From an uncultured Pseudomonadota bacterium (lineage in GTDB: Bacteria > Pseudomonadota > Gammaproteobacteria > Burkholderiales > Usitatibacteraceae): a stretch of 15,691 nucleotides of DNA. Position numbers and translations under genes: made by a program. Every line of letters begins with the position of its first letter. The stretch's first letter is position 1. The notes below the pieces were generated by a model. That model ran no database searches. It was not told the DNA's origin and worked only from the letters and a program-made list of their open reading frames with translations. The DNA is taken from contig CALEJW010000104.1 in assembly GCA_937898635.1 (NCBI GenBank), forward strand, positions 1 to 15,691. Direction: 5' to 3'. Positions 1-7,417 of the stretch are shown in pieces.

Positions 1-44
1 CCTGGCGCGCCATCCGAACGAACAACAATGCCCCGCCACGATTC

Positions 45-48
<4 letters not shown>
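1..48 (+). other. possible 3' end of an upstream gene
   Basis: Frame 1 is open from the window edge to a TGA at 46-48, which overlaps the hisS ATG (45-47) as ATGA. The same junction type is used later between the DUF2065 gene and hisZ. By synteny the gene before hisS would often be ispG, but the roughly 15 visible residues carry no motif I can recognise. Frame 2 is also open, to a TAA at 50-52, so the frame is not certain. No terminator and no clear promoter are visible here. Confidence 0.2.
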
Positions 49-1301
<1,253 letters not shown>

Positions 1302-1333
1302 CACCCCCCGAATCCCACCCCGGAAGAAGACTC

Positions 1334-1966
1334 ATGGCTGGATCCTACGATTTCGAAGAGCAGGAACGAATAGCCGCCATCCAGAACTGGTGGGAGGACA
1401 ACGCGAAGTTCGTCTACGCCGCCGTCGCCGCCTTCGTGCTCTCGCTGGGCGGCTGGCGGGGCTGGCAGTACTGGACCGCCGTGCAGGGCGAGGAGGCCGC
1501 GGCGATGGCCGCGGAGATCGCCAAGGCGAAGGGCGACCCGAAGCGCGTCGCCGACATCGCGCAGGCGCTCGCCGACAAGCACCCGCGCTCCTTCTTCGCC
1601 TCCGAAGCCGGGCTCGCCGCCGCGCAGGCGAGCTTCGCGGCGGGCGACCTGGCGGGCGCGCAGTCGCGGCTCGAGTGGGTGATGGAAAACGGCCGCGAGG
1701 AGCACCGCGGCGTGGCGAGGATCCGCCTGGCGGCGGTTCTTCTCGACCTGAAGAAGCCCGCGGAGGCCCTGAAGGTCCTCGACGGCAACACGGACGAGGC
1801 CTGGGCGGCGATGGCGGCGGACCTGCGGGGCGACGTGCTCTTCTCCCAGGGCCGGGTGGACGAGGCCCGCGCGGCCTACAAGACGGCGATCGAGAAGAGC
1901 GACGCGGCGAGCCCGCTGCGCTCCTTCACGGAGCTCAAGCTCGGCGCGCTCGGGGGCACGCCGTGA
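1334..1966 (+). CDS. yfgM: YfgM-family tetratricopeptide-like inner-membrane protein
   Basis: The protein has 210 residues, with a short cytoplasmic N-terminus, one membrane span at about residues 25-43 and a periplasmic alanine-rich helical region of TPR type (for example the FSQGRVDEARAAYKTAI segment near the C-terminus). In E. coli, YfgM is an ancillary SecYEG-associated protein that works with the chaperone PpiD in handing over exported proteins. That role is transferred from the family. The ATG at 1334 is preceded by a good ribosome-binding site, GGAAGAAG, ending a few bases upstream. The stop overlaps the GTG start of bamB as GTGA, so the two are probably translationally coupled. The position hisS-yfgM-bamB-der is the conserved proteobacterial order and supports the name strongly. 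Confidence 0.9.
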   Translation: MAGSYDFEEQERIAAIQNWWEDNAKFVYAAVAAFVLSLGGWRGWQYWTAVQGEEAAAMAAEIAKAKGDPKRVADIAQALADKHPRSFFASEAGLAAAQASFAAGDLAGAQSRLEWVMENGREEHRGVARIRLAAVLLDLKKPAEALKVLDGNTDEAWAAMAADLRGDVLFSQGRVDEARAAYKTAIEKSDAASPLRSFTELKLGALGGTP

Positions 1967-3114
1967 GGGCGGCCGCCCGCCTCCTCGCCGCGGCCTGCGC
2001 GCTCGGCCTCGCCGGCTGCGGCTCCTTCGGCTCCTTCGGCTTCTTCGGCTTCTTCGGCGACGACGCGAAGAAGCCCATGCCGCTCTCGGAGATCCGCGCG
2101 AGCGCGACGCCCGTCGTGGCGTGGAGCGCCTCCGTGGGCAAGTCCGGCGACTTCCGGTTCTCTCCCCGCCTCGACGGCGACCGCGTCTTCGCGGCCGCGG
2201 CCGACGGCACGCTCACGATCCTCGACGCGAAGGACGGCCGCGTCGTGGCGCGCCTGGACGCGAAGCGCAAGCTCTCCTCGGGCGCCGCCGGCGAGGGCGA
2301 CCTCGTGATCGCGGGCACGCTCAAGGGCGAGGTGATCGCGATGGACACGGCCGGCAAGGAGCGCTGGGTCGCGAGAGTGGGCGGGGAAGTCCTCGCGCCC
2401 GCGGTCATCGCGGGCAAGCGCGCCATCGTGCGCACGGCGGACGGTCGCATCTTCGCGCTCTCGCTCGCCGACGGCAAGCGGGAGTGGGTCTACCAGCGCC
2501 CGACCCCGGCGCTGCTGCTGCGCGCGGAGACCTCGGTGATCGCCACGCCCTCCAACGTGGTGGCGGGCTATCCGGGCGGCAAGCTCCTCGCCCTCGACCT
2601 CGACGACGGCAAGCTCACCTGGGAGGTCACCGTGAGCCTGCCCCGCGGCGCGACGGAACTCGAGCGCGTGGCCGACGTGTCGGGGCTTCCCGTGATCGAC
2701 GGGGGCCGGATCTGCGCCGCCGCCTTCCAGGGCAAGGTCGCCTGCTTCGACATCGCGAGCGGCAACACGCTCTGGACCCGGGACATCTCCAGCGCGAGCG
2801 GTCTCGCGCTCGACGACAAGAGCCTCTACATCGCCGACGACGCCGACGTCGTCCACGCGCTCGACCGCGAGGGCGGCGCCTCGCGCTGGAAGCAGGACAA
2901 GCTGCTGCGCCGCCGGCTCACCGCGCCCCTGGCCGTGGAGGGCAAGGTGGTCGTGGGCGATTCCCTCGGCTTCCTGCACGTGCTCGCCAAGGACGACGGC
3001 GCGTTCATCGGCCGCCTGTCCCTCGGTGGCGACGCGATCCGGTCGCTGGTGCCGGCCCCGGGCGGGCTCCTCGTGCAGACGGCCGGAGGAACGCTTTCCT
3101 TCGTCCGCCTCTGA
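1963..3114 (+). CDS. bamB: outer membrane protein assembly factor BamB (lipoprotein)
   Basis: This is an outer-membrane lipoprotein of the BAM complex, an eight-bladed PQQ-type beta-propeller that scaffolds BamA during beta-barrel insertion. The GTG start at 1963 overlaps the yfgM stop. Its product begins with a short signal (RAAARLLAAACALGLAGC) with a clear lipobox LAGC, so Cys19 should be the lipidated residue; position +2 is Gly, so there is no Asp retention signal. Residues 20-32 are an unusual Gly/Ser/Phe repeat encoded by a 9-bp tandem repeat. Propeller-type repeats follow, for example FAAAADGTLTILDAKDGRVV, VIAMDTAGKERW, LLALDLDDGKLTWEV and VACFDIASGNTLWTR. The length of 383 residues is normal for the family. 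An ATG-started frame lying inside bamB at 3026 is the der frame, not a separate gene. Confidence 0.93.
   Translation: MRAAARLLAAACALGLAGCGSFGSFGFFGFFGDDAKKPMPLSEIRASATPVVAWSASVGKSGDFRFSPRLDGDRVFAAAADGTLTILDAKDGRVVARLDAKRKLSSGAAGEGDLVIAGTLKGEVIAMDTAGKERWVARVGGEVLAPAVIAGKRAIVRTADGRIFALSLADGKREWVYQRPTPALLLRAETSVIATPSNVVAGYPGGKLLALDLDDGKLTWEVTVSLPRGATELERVADVSGLPVIDGGRICAAAFQGKVACFDIASGNTLWTRDISSASGLALDDKSLYIADDADVVHALDREGGASRWKQDKLLRRRLTAPLAVEGKVVVGDSLGFLHVLAKDDGAFIGRLSLGGDAIRSLVPAPGGLLVQTAGGTLSFVRL
2020..2058 (+). repeat. 9-bp tandem repeat after the BamB lipobox
   Basis: Four 9-bp units run directly behind the lipid-anchored cysteine codon: two of GGCTCCTTC, then two of GGCTTCTTC, then a closing GGC. 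They encode GSFGSFGFFGFFG. The 2+2 pattern suggests stepwise duplication, and each unit is three codons, so a change in copy number would keep the frame. Confidence 0.85.
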
Positions 3115-3151
3115 GCCCGCCTCCCGGCGGGCGGGCGAAGCCCGGCGCGAC

Positions 3152-4552
3152 ATGAACCCCACCGTCGTCCTCGTCGGCCGGCCCAACGTCGGCAAGTCCA
3201 CGCTCTTCAACCGGCTCACGCGCTCGCGCGACGCGCTCGTGCACGACATGCCCGGGCTCACCCGCGACCGCCACTACGGCCGCGGGCGCCTGGGCGACAA
3301 GCCCTTCATCGTGGTCGATACCGGCGGCTTCGAGCCGGTGGCGAAGGACGGCATCCTCTCCGAGATGGCCCGCCAGGCGCGCGAGGCGATCGCGGAGGCC
3401 GACGTCGTCGTCTTCGTGGTCGACGGCCGCGCGGGCCTCGCCCCGCAGGACAAGCGCATCGCGGACCTGCTCCGCGAGCGCGGCGCGCCCGTGTGGCTCG
3501 CCGTCAACAAGACCGAGGGCATGGGCGAGGAGCTCGCGATCGCGGAGTTCCACGAGCTGGGCCTCGGGCGGCCGCACGCGATCTCGGCCGCGCACGGCGA
3601 GGGGGTGCGCCAGCTGGTGGAGGATGCGCTCTCGCCCTTCCCCGCGCGCACCGGGGAAGGGGAGGAGGAACCGGACCACCCGCGGGTCGCGATCGTCGGG
3701 CGGCCCAACGTCGGCAAGTCCACGCTCGTGAACCGGGTGCTCGGCGAGGAGCGCATGATCGCCTTCGACGAGCCGGGCACGACGCGCGACGCGATCGAGG
3801 TCGAGGCCGAGTGGCAGGGCCGGCCCTACACGATCGTCGACACCGCCGGGATCCGCCGCAAGGGCAAGGTCTTCGAGTCCGTGGAGAAGTTCTCGGTGGT
3901 GAAGACCCTGCAGGCCATCGAGCGCGCGAACGTGGTGGTGCTGGTGGTGGACGCGGATGCCGACATCTCGGAGCAGGACGCGCACATCGCCGGCTACATC
4001 CTGGAGGCCGGGCGCGCGCTCGCGGTCGCGGTGAACAAGTGGGACCGGCTCGACGCCGGGCGGCGCAAGGACGCGAAGAGCGACCTCGAGAGGAAGCTCG
4101 CCTTCCTCGACTTCGCGGAATTCGTGCCCATCTCCGCGCTGAAGGGCACGGGCCTCAAGGCCCTGTTCGAGGCGGTCGACCGCGCCTTCGCCGCGGCCAT
4201 GGCGAAGCTATCCACGCCGAAGCTCACGCGCGCGCTCCAGGCCGCCGTCGAGAAGCAGCAGCCGCCGCTCGCCGGCAAGATCCGCCCGAAGCTGCGCTAC
4301 GCCCACCAGGGCGGCTCCAACCCGCCGGTGGTCGTGATCCACGGCACCAGCGTCGCGGCGATCAAGGAAACCTACCGGCGCTATCTCGCCAACACCTTCG
4401 TCAAGGTCTTCAAGTTGAAGGGCACCCCGCTTCGCATCGAGCTGCGCCAGGGCGCCAACCCCTACGAGGGCCGCAAGCGTCCCGACCTCACCCCCCGCCA
4501 GGAAGCGAAGAAGCGCCGCCAGAAGCGCCACCAGAAGAAGACCTACGGCTGA
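3152..4552 (+). CDS. der: ribosome-associated GTPase Der (EngA)
   Basis: Der is a GTPase with two tandem G domains, needed for maturation of the 50S ribosomal subunit. G domain 1 has GRPNVGKST at residues 9-17, DTGG at 56-59 and NKTE at 119-122. G domain 2 has GRPNVGKST at 183-191, DTAG at 230-233 and NKWD at 295-298. A KH-like domain follows from about residue 355, and the protein ends in a strongly basic tail (AKKRRQKRHQKKTYG), as in many relatives. The length of 466 residues is normal. The ATG at 3152 places the first Walker A loop right at the N-terminus, as expected. An in-frame ATG at 3026 lies inside bamB and would add 42 unrelated residues. The start has only a weak ribosome-binding site and lies 37 bp after bamB. 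Confidence 0.97.
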   Translation: MNPTVVLVGRPNVGKSTLFNRLTRSRDALVHDMPGLTRDRHYGRGRLGDKPFIVVDTGGFEPVAKDGILSEMARQAREAIAEADVVVFVVDGRAGLAPQDKRIADLLRERGAPVWLAVNKTEGMGEELAIAEFHELGLGRPHAISAAHGEGVRQLVEDALSPFPARTGEGEEEPDHPRVAIVGRPNVGKSTLVNRVLGEERMIAFDEPGTTRDAIEVEAEWQGRPYTIVDTAGIRRKGKVFESVEKFSVVKTLQAIERANVVVLVVDADADISEQDAHIAGYILEAGRALAVAVNKWDRLDAGRRKDAKSDLERKLAFLDFAEFVPISALKGTGLKALFEAVDRAFAAAMAKLSTPKLTRALQAAVEKQQPPLAGKIRPKLRYAHQGGSNPPVVVIHGTSVAAIKETYRRYLANTFVKVFKLKGTPLRIELRQGANPYEGRKRPDLTPRQEAKKRRQKRHQKKTYG

Positions 4553-4560
4553 GGATCGCC

Positions 4561-4576
4561 CGCGGACCGGTCCGCG
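4561..4576. repeat. 16-bp perfect palindrome after der
   Basis: CGCGGACCGGTCCGCG is a perfect dyad 8 bp after the der stop. As RNA it would form a 6-bp stem with a CCGG loop. No T tract follows on either strand, so it is not a textbook intrinsic terminator. It could be a processing or pausing hairpin, a protein-binding site, or chance. Confidence 0.4.
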
Positions 4577-4615
4577 AAGGGGGCTCCGGGGCCGGAAAGG
4601 GGAACTCGGCATCGC

Positions 4616-4635
4616 CCCGGGTGTCCCTACCCGGG
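4616..4635 (+). terminator. GC-rich hairpin in the der-hfq gap, possible terminator
   Basis: CCCGGGT (4616-4622) and ACCCGGG (4629-4635) form a 7-bp perfect stem with a 6-nt loop. The sequence after it has no run of T, so intrinsic termination would be weak. It lies between the der stop and the candidate hfq promoter, where an operon boundary is expected. Confidence 0.3.
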
Positions 4636-4664
4636 TGGCAAACGAGCGGTGTTTCCAGTAAAGT
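4635..4664 (+). promoter_or_regulatory. candidate hfq promoter
   Basis: The pair GTGGCA (4635-4640, 4 of 6 matches to the -35 consensus) and TAAAGT (4659-4664) has an 18-bp spacer. Transcription would start near 4671 and give an hfq leader of about 80 nt. This is the least GC-rich part of the gap apart from the stretch next to the start codon. The call rests on hexamer matching only. Confidence 0.35.
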
Positions 4665-4720
4665 CGTGCGGTTGGTCGATGGCCGGAGCCGGCGGCATTC
4701 GCGAGCGCCGAGGCGGCGAC

Positions 4721-4752
4721 GGAAAGAAACCCGTAACTAAAAGGGGCAAAAA
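4721..4752 (+). promoter_or_regulatory. A-rich hfq leader with strong ribosome-binding site
   Basis: The last 32 bases before the hfq ATG are purine- and A-rich (GGAAAGAAACCC, then AACTAAAAGGGGCAAAAA), in contrast with the GC-rich sequence around them. AAGGGG at 4741-4746 is a good Shine-Dalgarno sequence at correct spacing. The A-rich triplets resemble the A-R-N repeats bound by the distal face of Hfq. E. coli Hfq is known to repress its own mRNA by binding the leader, so autoregulation is plausible here but is inferred. Confidence 0.45.
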
Positions 4753-4992
4753 ATGAGCAACAAGGGTCAACTTCTTCAGGATCCTTTCCTGAACATCCTG
4801 CGCAAGGAACACGTGCCGGTCTCGATCTACCTCGTGAACGGCATCAAGCTGCAGGGCCAGATCGAATCCTTCGACCAGTACGTCGTCCTCCTCAAGAACA
4901 CCGTGACCCAGATGGTCTACAAGCACGCCATTTCCACGGTGGTGCCGGCCAGGCCGGTGTCGGTCCCCTCCGAACATTCCCAGGAATCCTGA
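4753..4992 (+). CDS. hfq: RNA chaperone Hfq
   Basis: Hfq is a hexameric Sm-like protein that binds small RNAs and mRNAs and promotes their pairing. It is nearly identical to E. coli Hfq through the Sm core. Sm1 covers VPVSIYLVNGIKLQGQIESF and Sm2 includes the diagnostic YKHAIST at about residues 56-62. Numbering is one ahead of E. coli: proximal-face Q9, K57 and H58, distal-face Y26 and K32, and a basic rim of R17, K18 and H20 (E. coli has two arginines at the matching first positions). The C-terminal tail is short (79 residues in total against 102 in E. coli), as is common in betaproteobacteria. The start is supported by the strong AAGGGG ribosome-binding site. It is followed closely by hflX. 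Confidence 0.98.
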   Translation: MSNKGQLLQDPFLNILRKEHVPVSIYLVNGIKLQGQIESFDQYVVLLKNTVTQMVYKHAISTVVPARPVSVPSEHSQES

Positions 4993-4999
4993 CCCTTCC

Positions 5000-5015
5000 G
5001 TTCCCGCGAGGGAAC
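5000..5015 (+). promoter_or_regulatory. GNRA-tetraloop hairpin before hflX
   Basis: GTTCCC (5000-5005), loop GCGA and GGGAAC (5010-5015) form a perfect 6-bp hairpin with a GNRA loop in the hfq-hflX gap. The 3' arm contains GGGA, part of the only Shine-Dalgarno-like sequence in front of the hflX GTG at 5027. Folding could therefore hide the ribosome-binding site. Confidence 0.45.
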
Positions 5016-5026
5016 CTGCCGTCCTC

Positions 5027-6127
5027 GTGTGCCTCGAGATCGGGCCGCGGGGCGCGCCCGATCGCGCCGAGGAAGCCGCGAGCCTCGTCGCGAGCGCGGG
5101 CGGGGAGGTCCGCGAGGTCCTCTCGGGGCGCCGGGACCGGCCCGACGCCGCCACCTTCGCCGGGACGGGCAAGGTCGCGCAGATCCGGGACGCCTGCCGC
5201 CTGCACGGGGCCCGCACCGTCGTCTTCGACCACGCGCTCACCGCGGTGCAGATCCGCAACCTCGAGCGCGAGCTCTCCGAGGGCGGCCCGGCCGTGCGGG
5301 TCTACGACCGCACCGACCTCATCCTCGAGATCTTCGCCCAGCGCGCCCGCAGCCACGAGGGCAAGCTCCAGGTCGAGCTCGCCCGCCTCGAGCACCTCTC
5401 CACGCGGCTGGTGCGCGGCTGGACCCACCTCGAGCGCCAGCGCGGGGGCCTGTCGAAGACCGGCGGCCCGGGGGAAAAGCAGATCGAGCTGGACCGCCGC
5501 CTCATCGGAGAGCGCGTGAAGAAGCTCAAGGAACGCCTGAAGAAGGTCGCCCGCGTGCGCGCCACCCAGCGCGCGGCCCGCACGCGCTCCGGGATGCTGC
5601 GGGTGTCGATCGTCGGCTATACCAACGCCGGCAAGTCCACGCTCTTCAACCGCCTCACGCGCGCCGACGCGCTCGTGGCGGACAAGCTCTTCGCGACCCT
5701 GGACCCGACGACGCGCCGCCTGCACCTGGGCGAGGGCGTCAACGCGGCCGTCTCCGACACCGTGGGTTTCGTGCGCGAGCTCCCGCACGGCCTGGTGGCC
5801 GCCTTCCGTTCCACCCTCGAGGAGACGGCGCACGCGGACCTGCTGCTGCACGTGGTCGACGCGTCCAATCCCCGCCACGACGAGCAGGTGGACGCGGTCA
5901 ACGCGGTTCTCGCCGAGATCGGCGCCGCGGACATCCCGCAGGTCGTGATCTGGAACAAGATCGACCGGATCGAAGGCGCGCAACCTGAAGTCATCCGCGA
6001 TCCTTGTGGTAAGATATTGAATATCAAGGCGAGTGCCGTCACCGGCGCGGGCATCGAGGCGATCCGCTCCGCCTTGGCCGAAGTGGCTCGGGAAACCGAT
6101 CCGCGCGCGCTGGCCCCGGCCGCCTAG
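5027..6127 (+). CDS. hflX: ribosome-splitting GTPase HflX
   Basis: HflX is an OBG-type GTPase that binds the 50S subunit and splits stalled or stress-arrested ribosomes. The N-terminal HflX domain holds FAGTGKVAQI and DHALTAVQIRNLERELS, followed by the signature DRTDLILEIFAQRARSHEGK and the glycine-rich RGGLSKTGGPGEKQIE linker. The G domain has GYTNAGKST at 197-205, DTVGF at 244-248 and NKID at 310-313. The length of 366 residues is slightly short. GTG at 5027 is the only ATG/GTG/TTG/CTG codon in this frame after the upstream stop at 4904-4906. It cuts into what looks like the first conserved beta strand, because the codons before it read REPAVL in frame. The true N-terminus may lie upstream at a rare start such as the ATT at 4976. 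The 3' end carries an AT-rich patch with a candidate promoter. Confidence 0.95.
   Translation: MCLEIGPRGAPDRAEEAASLVASAGGEVREVLSGRRDRPDAATFAGTGKVAQIRDACRLHGARTVVFDHALTAVQIRNLERELSEGGPAVRVYDRTDLILEIFAQRARSHEGKLQVELARLEHLSTRLVRGWTHLERQRGGLSKTGGPGEKQIELDRRLIGERVKKLKERLKKVARVRATQRAARTRSGMLRVSIVGYTNAGKSTLFNRLTRADALVADKLFATLDPTTRRLHLGEGVNAAVSDTVGFVRELPHGLVAAFRSTLEETAHADLLLHVVDASNPRHDEQVDAVNAVLAEIGAADIPQVVIWNKIDRIEGAQPEVIRDPCGKILNIKASAVTGAGIEAIRSALAEVARETDPRALAPAA
6007..6028 (+). promoter_or_regulatory. candidate promoter and palindrome inside the hflX 3' end
   Basis: TGG followed by TAAGAT (6010-6015) makes an extended -10 element, and CTGAAG at 5985-5990 is a weak -35 candidate with a 19-bp spacer. 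It overlaps GATATT-G-AATATC (6013-6025), a 13-bp dyad. The patch uses codons rare in this window (GGT, ATA, TTG, AAT) to encode GKILNIK. It would drive hflK-hflC and the genes downstream with a leader of about 180 nt. E. coli also has promoters for hflK inside the upstream genes. Confidence 0.4.
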
Positions 6128-6148
6128 CCCAACGGCCGCGAATCCGAC

Positions 6149-6164
6149 CGGGCTTCGCAGCCCG
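6149..6164 (+). repeat. hairpin in the hflX-hflK gap
   Basis: CGGGCT (6149-6154) and AGCCCG (6159-6164) form a 6-bp stem with a 4-nt loop. No T tract follows, so termination is unlikely. The rest of the 75-bp gap is pyrimidine-rich and contains no Shine-Dalgarno sequence. Confidence 0.35.
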
Positions 6165-6202
6165 CACATCACTCCCGTCACCCTCCTTCGCCAGACAATC
6201 GC

Positions 6203-7408
6203 ATGCCGCCCAACGATCCCCAGTGGGGAAAACGCCCCAACGACGGCCCGCCGGACCTCGACGAGATCCTGAGGAAGCTCAACCAGAAGCTCGCCGGCCT
6301 CTTCGCCCGCCGCCCCTCGGGCCCCACCGGCCCAGTCCCGCCCTCGGGCGGGTCGAGCCCGGCCTTCTTCGGGGGCTCGATCCTCCTCATCCTGCTGGTG
6401 GTGGCCGGCGTGTGGCTCGCGAGCGGCTTCTACATCGTCGACGAGGGCCGCCGCGGCGTGGTGCTGCGGCTGGGCCGCTACGTCGAGACCACGATGCCGG
6501 GCCCGCGCTGGCACGTCCCGTACCCGATCGAGTCGGTCGAGGTGGTGAACGTCTCCGGCGTGCGCACCGTGGAGGTGGGCTACCGCGGCACGCCGAAGAA
6601 CAAGCAGCCCCAGGAGGCGCTGATGCTCACGGACGACGAGAACATCGTCGACGTGCAGTTCGCGATCCAGTACACGCTCAAGAGCCCCGAGGACTACCTC
6701 TTCAACAACCGCAACCCGGACGACAACGTGCTGCAGGCCGCCGAGACCGCGATCCGCGAGGTCGTGGGCAAGAGCAAGATGGATTTCGTGCTGAACCAGG
6801 GCCGCAGCGAGATCGCCGCGCGGGTGAAGGCGCTGATGCAGCAGATCCTCGACCGCTACAGGACCGGCATCAACGTGACCACCATGAACCTGCAGAACGT
6901 GCAGCCGCCGGAGCAGGTGCAGTCGGCCTTCGACGACGCGGTTCGCGCCCAGCAGGACCGCGAGCGCTTCAAGAACGAGGGCCAGGCCTACGCGAACAGC
7001 GTGGTGCCGCAGGCCCGCGGCGTCGCCGCGCGCCTGACCGAGGAGGCCGCAGGCTACAAGCAGTCGGTCATCGCGACCGCCCAGGGCGAGGGCTCGCGCT
7101 TCCGCCAGATCCTCGCGGAGTACGAGAAGGCCCCGCAGGTCACGCGGGAACGCCTGTACCTCGAGTCGATGCAGCAGATCCTCTCCAACACCAGCAAGGT
7201 GGTCGTGGACCAGAAGTCCGGGGGCCAGAACATCCTCTTCCTGCCGCTCGACAAGCTCATGCAGATGGCCTCGCAGCCGGGCGGGACCGTCTCCGCCCAG
7301 GGGGCCGACGTGCCGCTGCCGCGCATGGTCACGCCGGCCGATCCCGCCCCCGTGCAGTCCCAGGGCGGCTCGCGCGCGGGCGACTCCCTGCGCTCCCGTG
7401 ACCGATGA
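6203..7408 (+). CDS. hflK: FtsH protease modulator subunit HflK
   Basis: HflK is an SPFH/band-7 membrane protein. With HflC it forms a large periplasmic cage around the FtsH protease and limits its access to membrane substrates. The 401 residues comprise a cytoplasmic N-terminal tail (MPPNDPQWGKRPNDGPPDLDE, typical of proteobacterial HflK but with its glycine-rich stretch almost absent), one membrane span at about 56-77 and then the band-7 domain, starting at FYIVDEGRRGVVLRLGRY. An alanine/glutamine/glutamate-rich helical region follows at about 245-330, and then a disordered C-terminus. The ATG at 6203 gives the conserved start but lacks a ribosome-binding site. hflC starts 9 bp after the stop. 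Confidence 0.96.
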   Translation: MPPNDPQWGKRPNDGPPDLDEILRKLNQKLAGLFARRPSGPTGPVPPSGGSSPAFFGGSILLILLVVAGVWLASGFYIVDEGRRGVVLRLGRYVETTMPGPRWHVPYPIESVEVVNVSGVRTVEVGYRGTPKNKQPQEALMLTDDENIVDVQFAIQYTLKSPEDYLFNNRNPDDNVLQAAETAIREVVGKSKMDFVLNQGRSEIAARVKALMQQILDRYRTGINVTTMNLQNVQPPEQVQSAFDDAVRAQQDRERFKNEGQAYANSVVPQARGVAARLTEEAAGYKQSVIATAQGEGSRFRQILAEYEKAPQVTRERLYLESMQQILSNTSKVVVDQKSGGQNILFLPLDKLMQMASQPGGTVSAQGADVPLPRMVTPADPAPVQSQGGSRAGDSLRSRDR

Positions 7409-7417
7409 GGTGAGCCG

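Noticed and set aside
3026..3151. Upstream ATG extension of der
   Set aside because: It lies inside bamB, and the extra residues do not resemble Der. The ATG at 3152 puts the first P-loop at the normal distance from the N-terminus.
4636..4650. Sigma-54-like TGGCA sequence upstream of hfq
   Set aside because: The GC element expected 10 bp after the GG is absent (GT is found instead).
4753..5030. Programmed frameshift joining Hfq to HflX
   Set aside because: The hflX frame is +1 relative to hfq, but I see no slippery heptamer near the hfq stop, and the hairpin lies after it at an unusual spacing for such signals.
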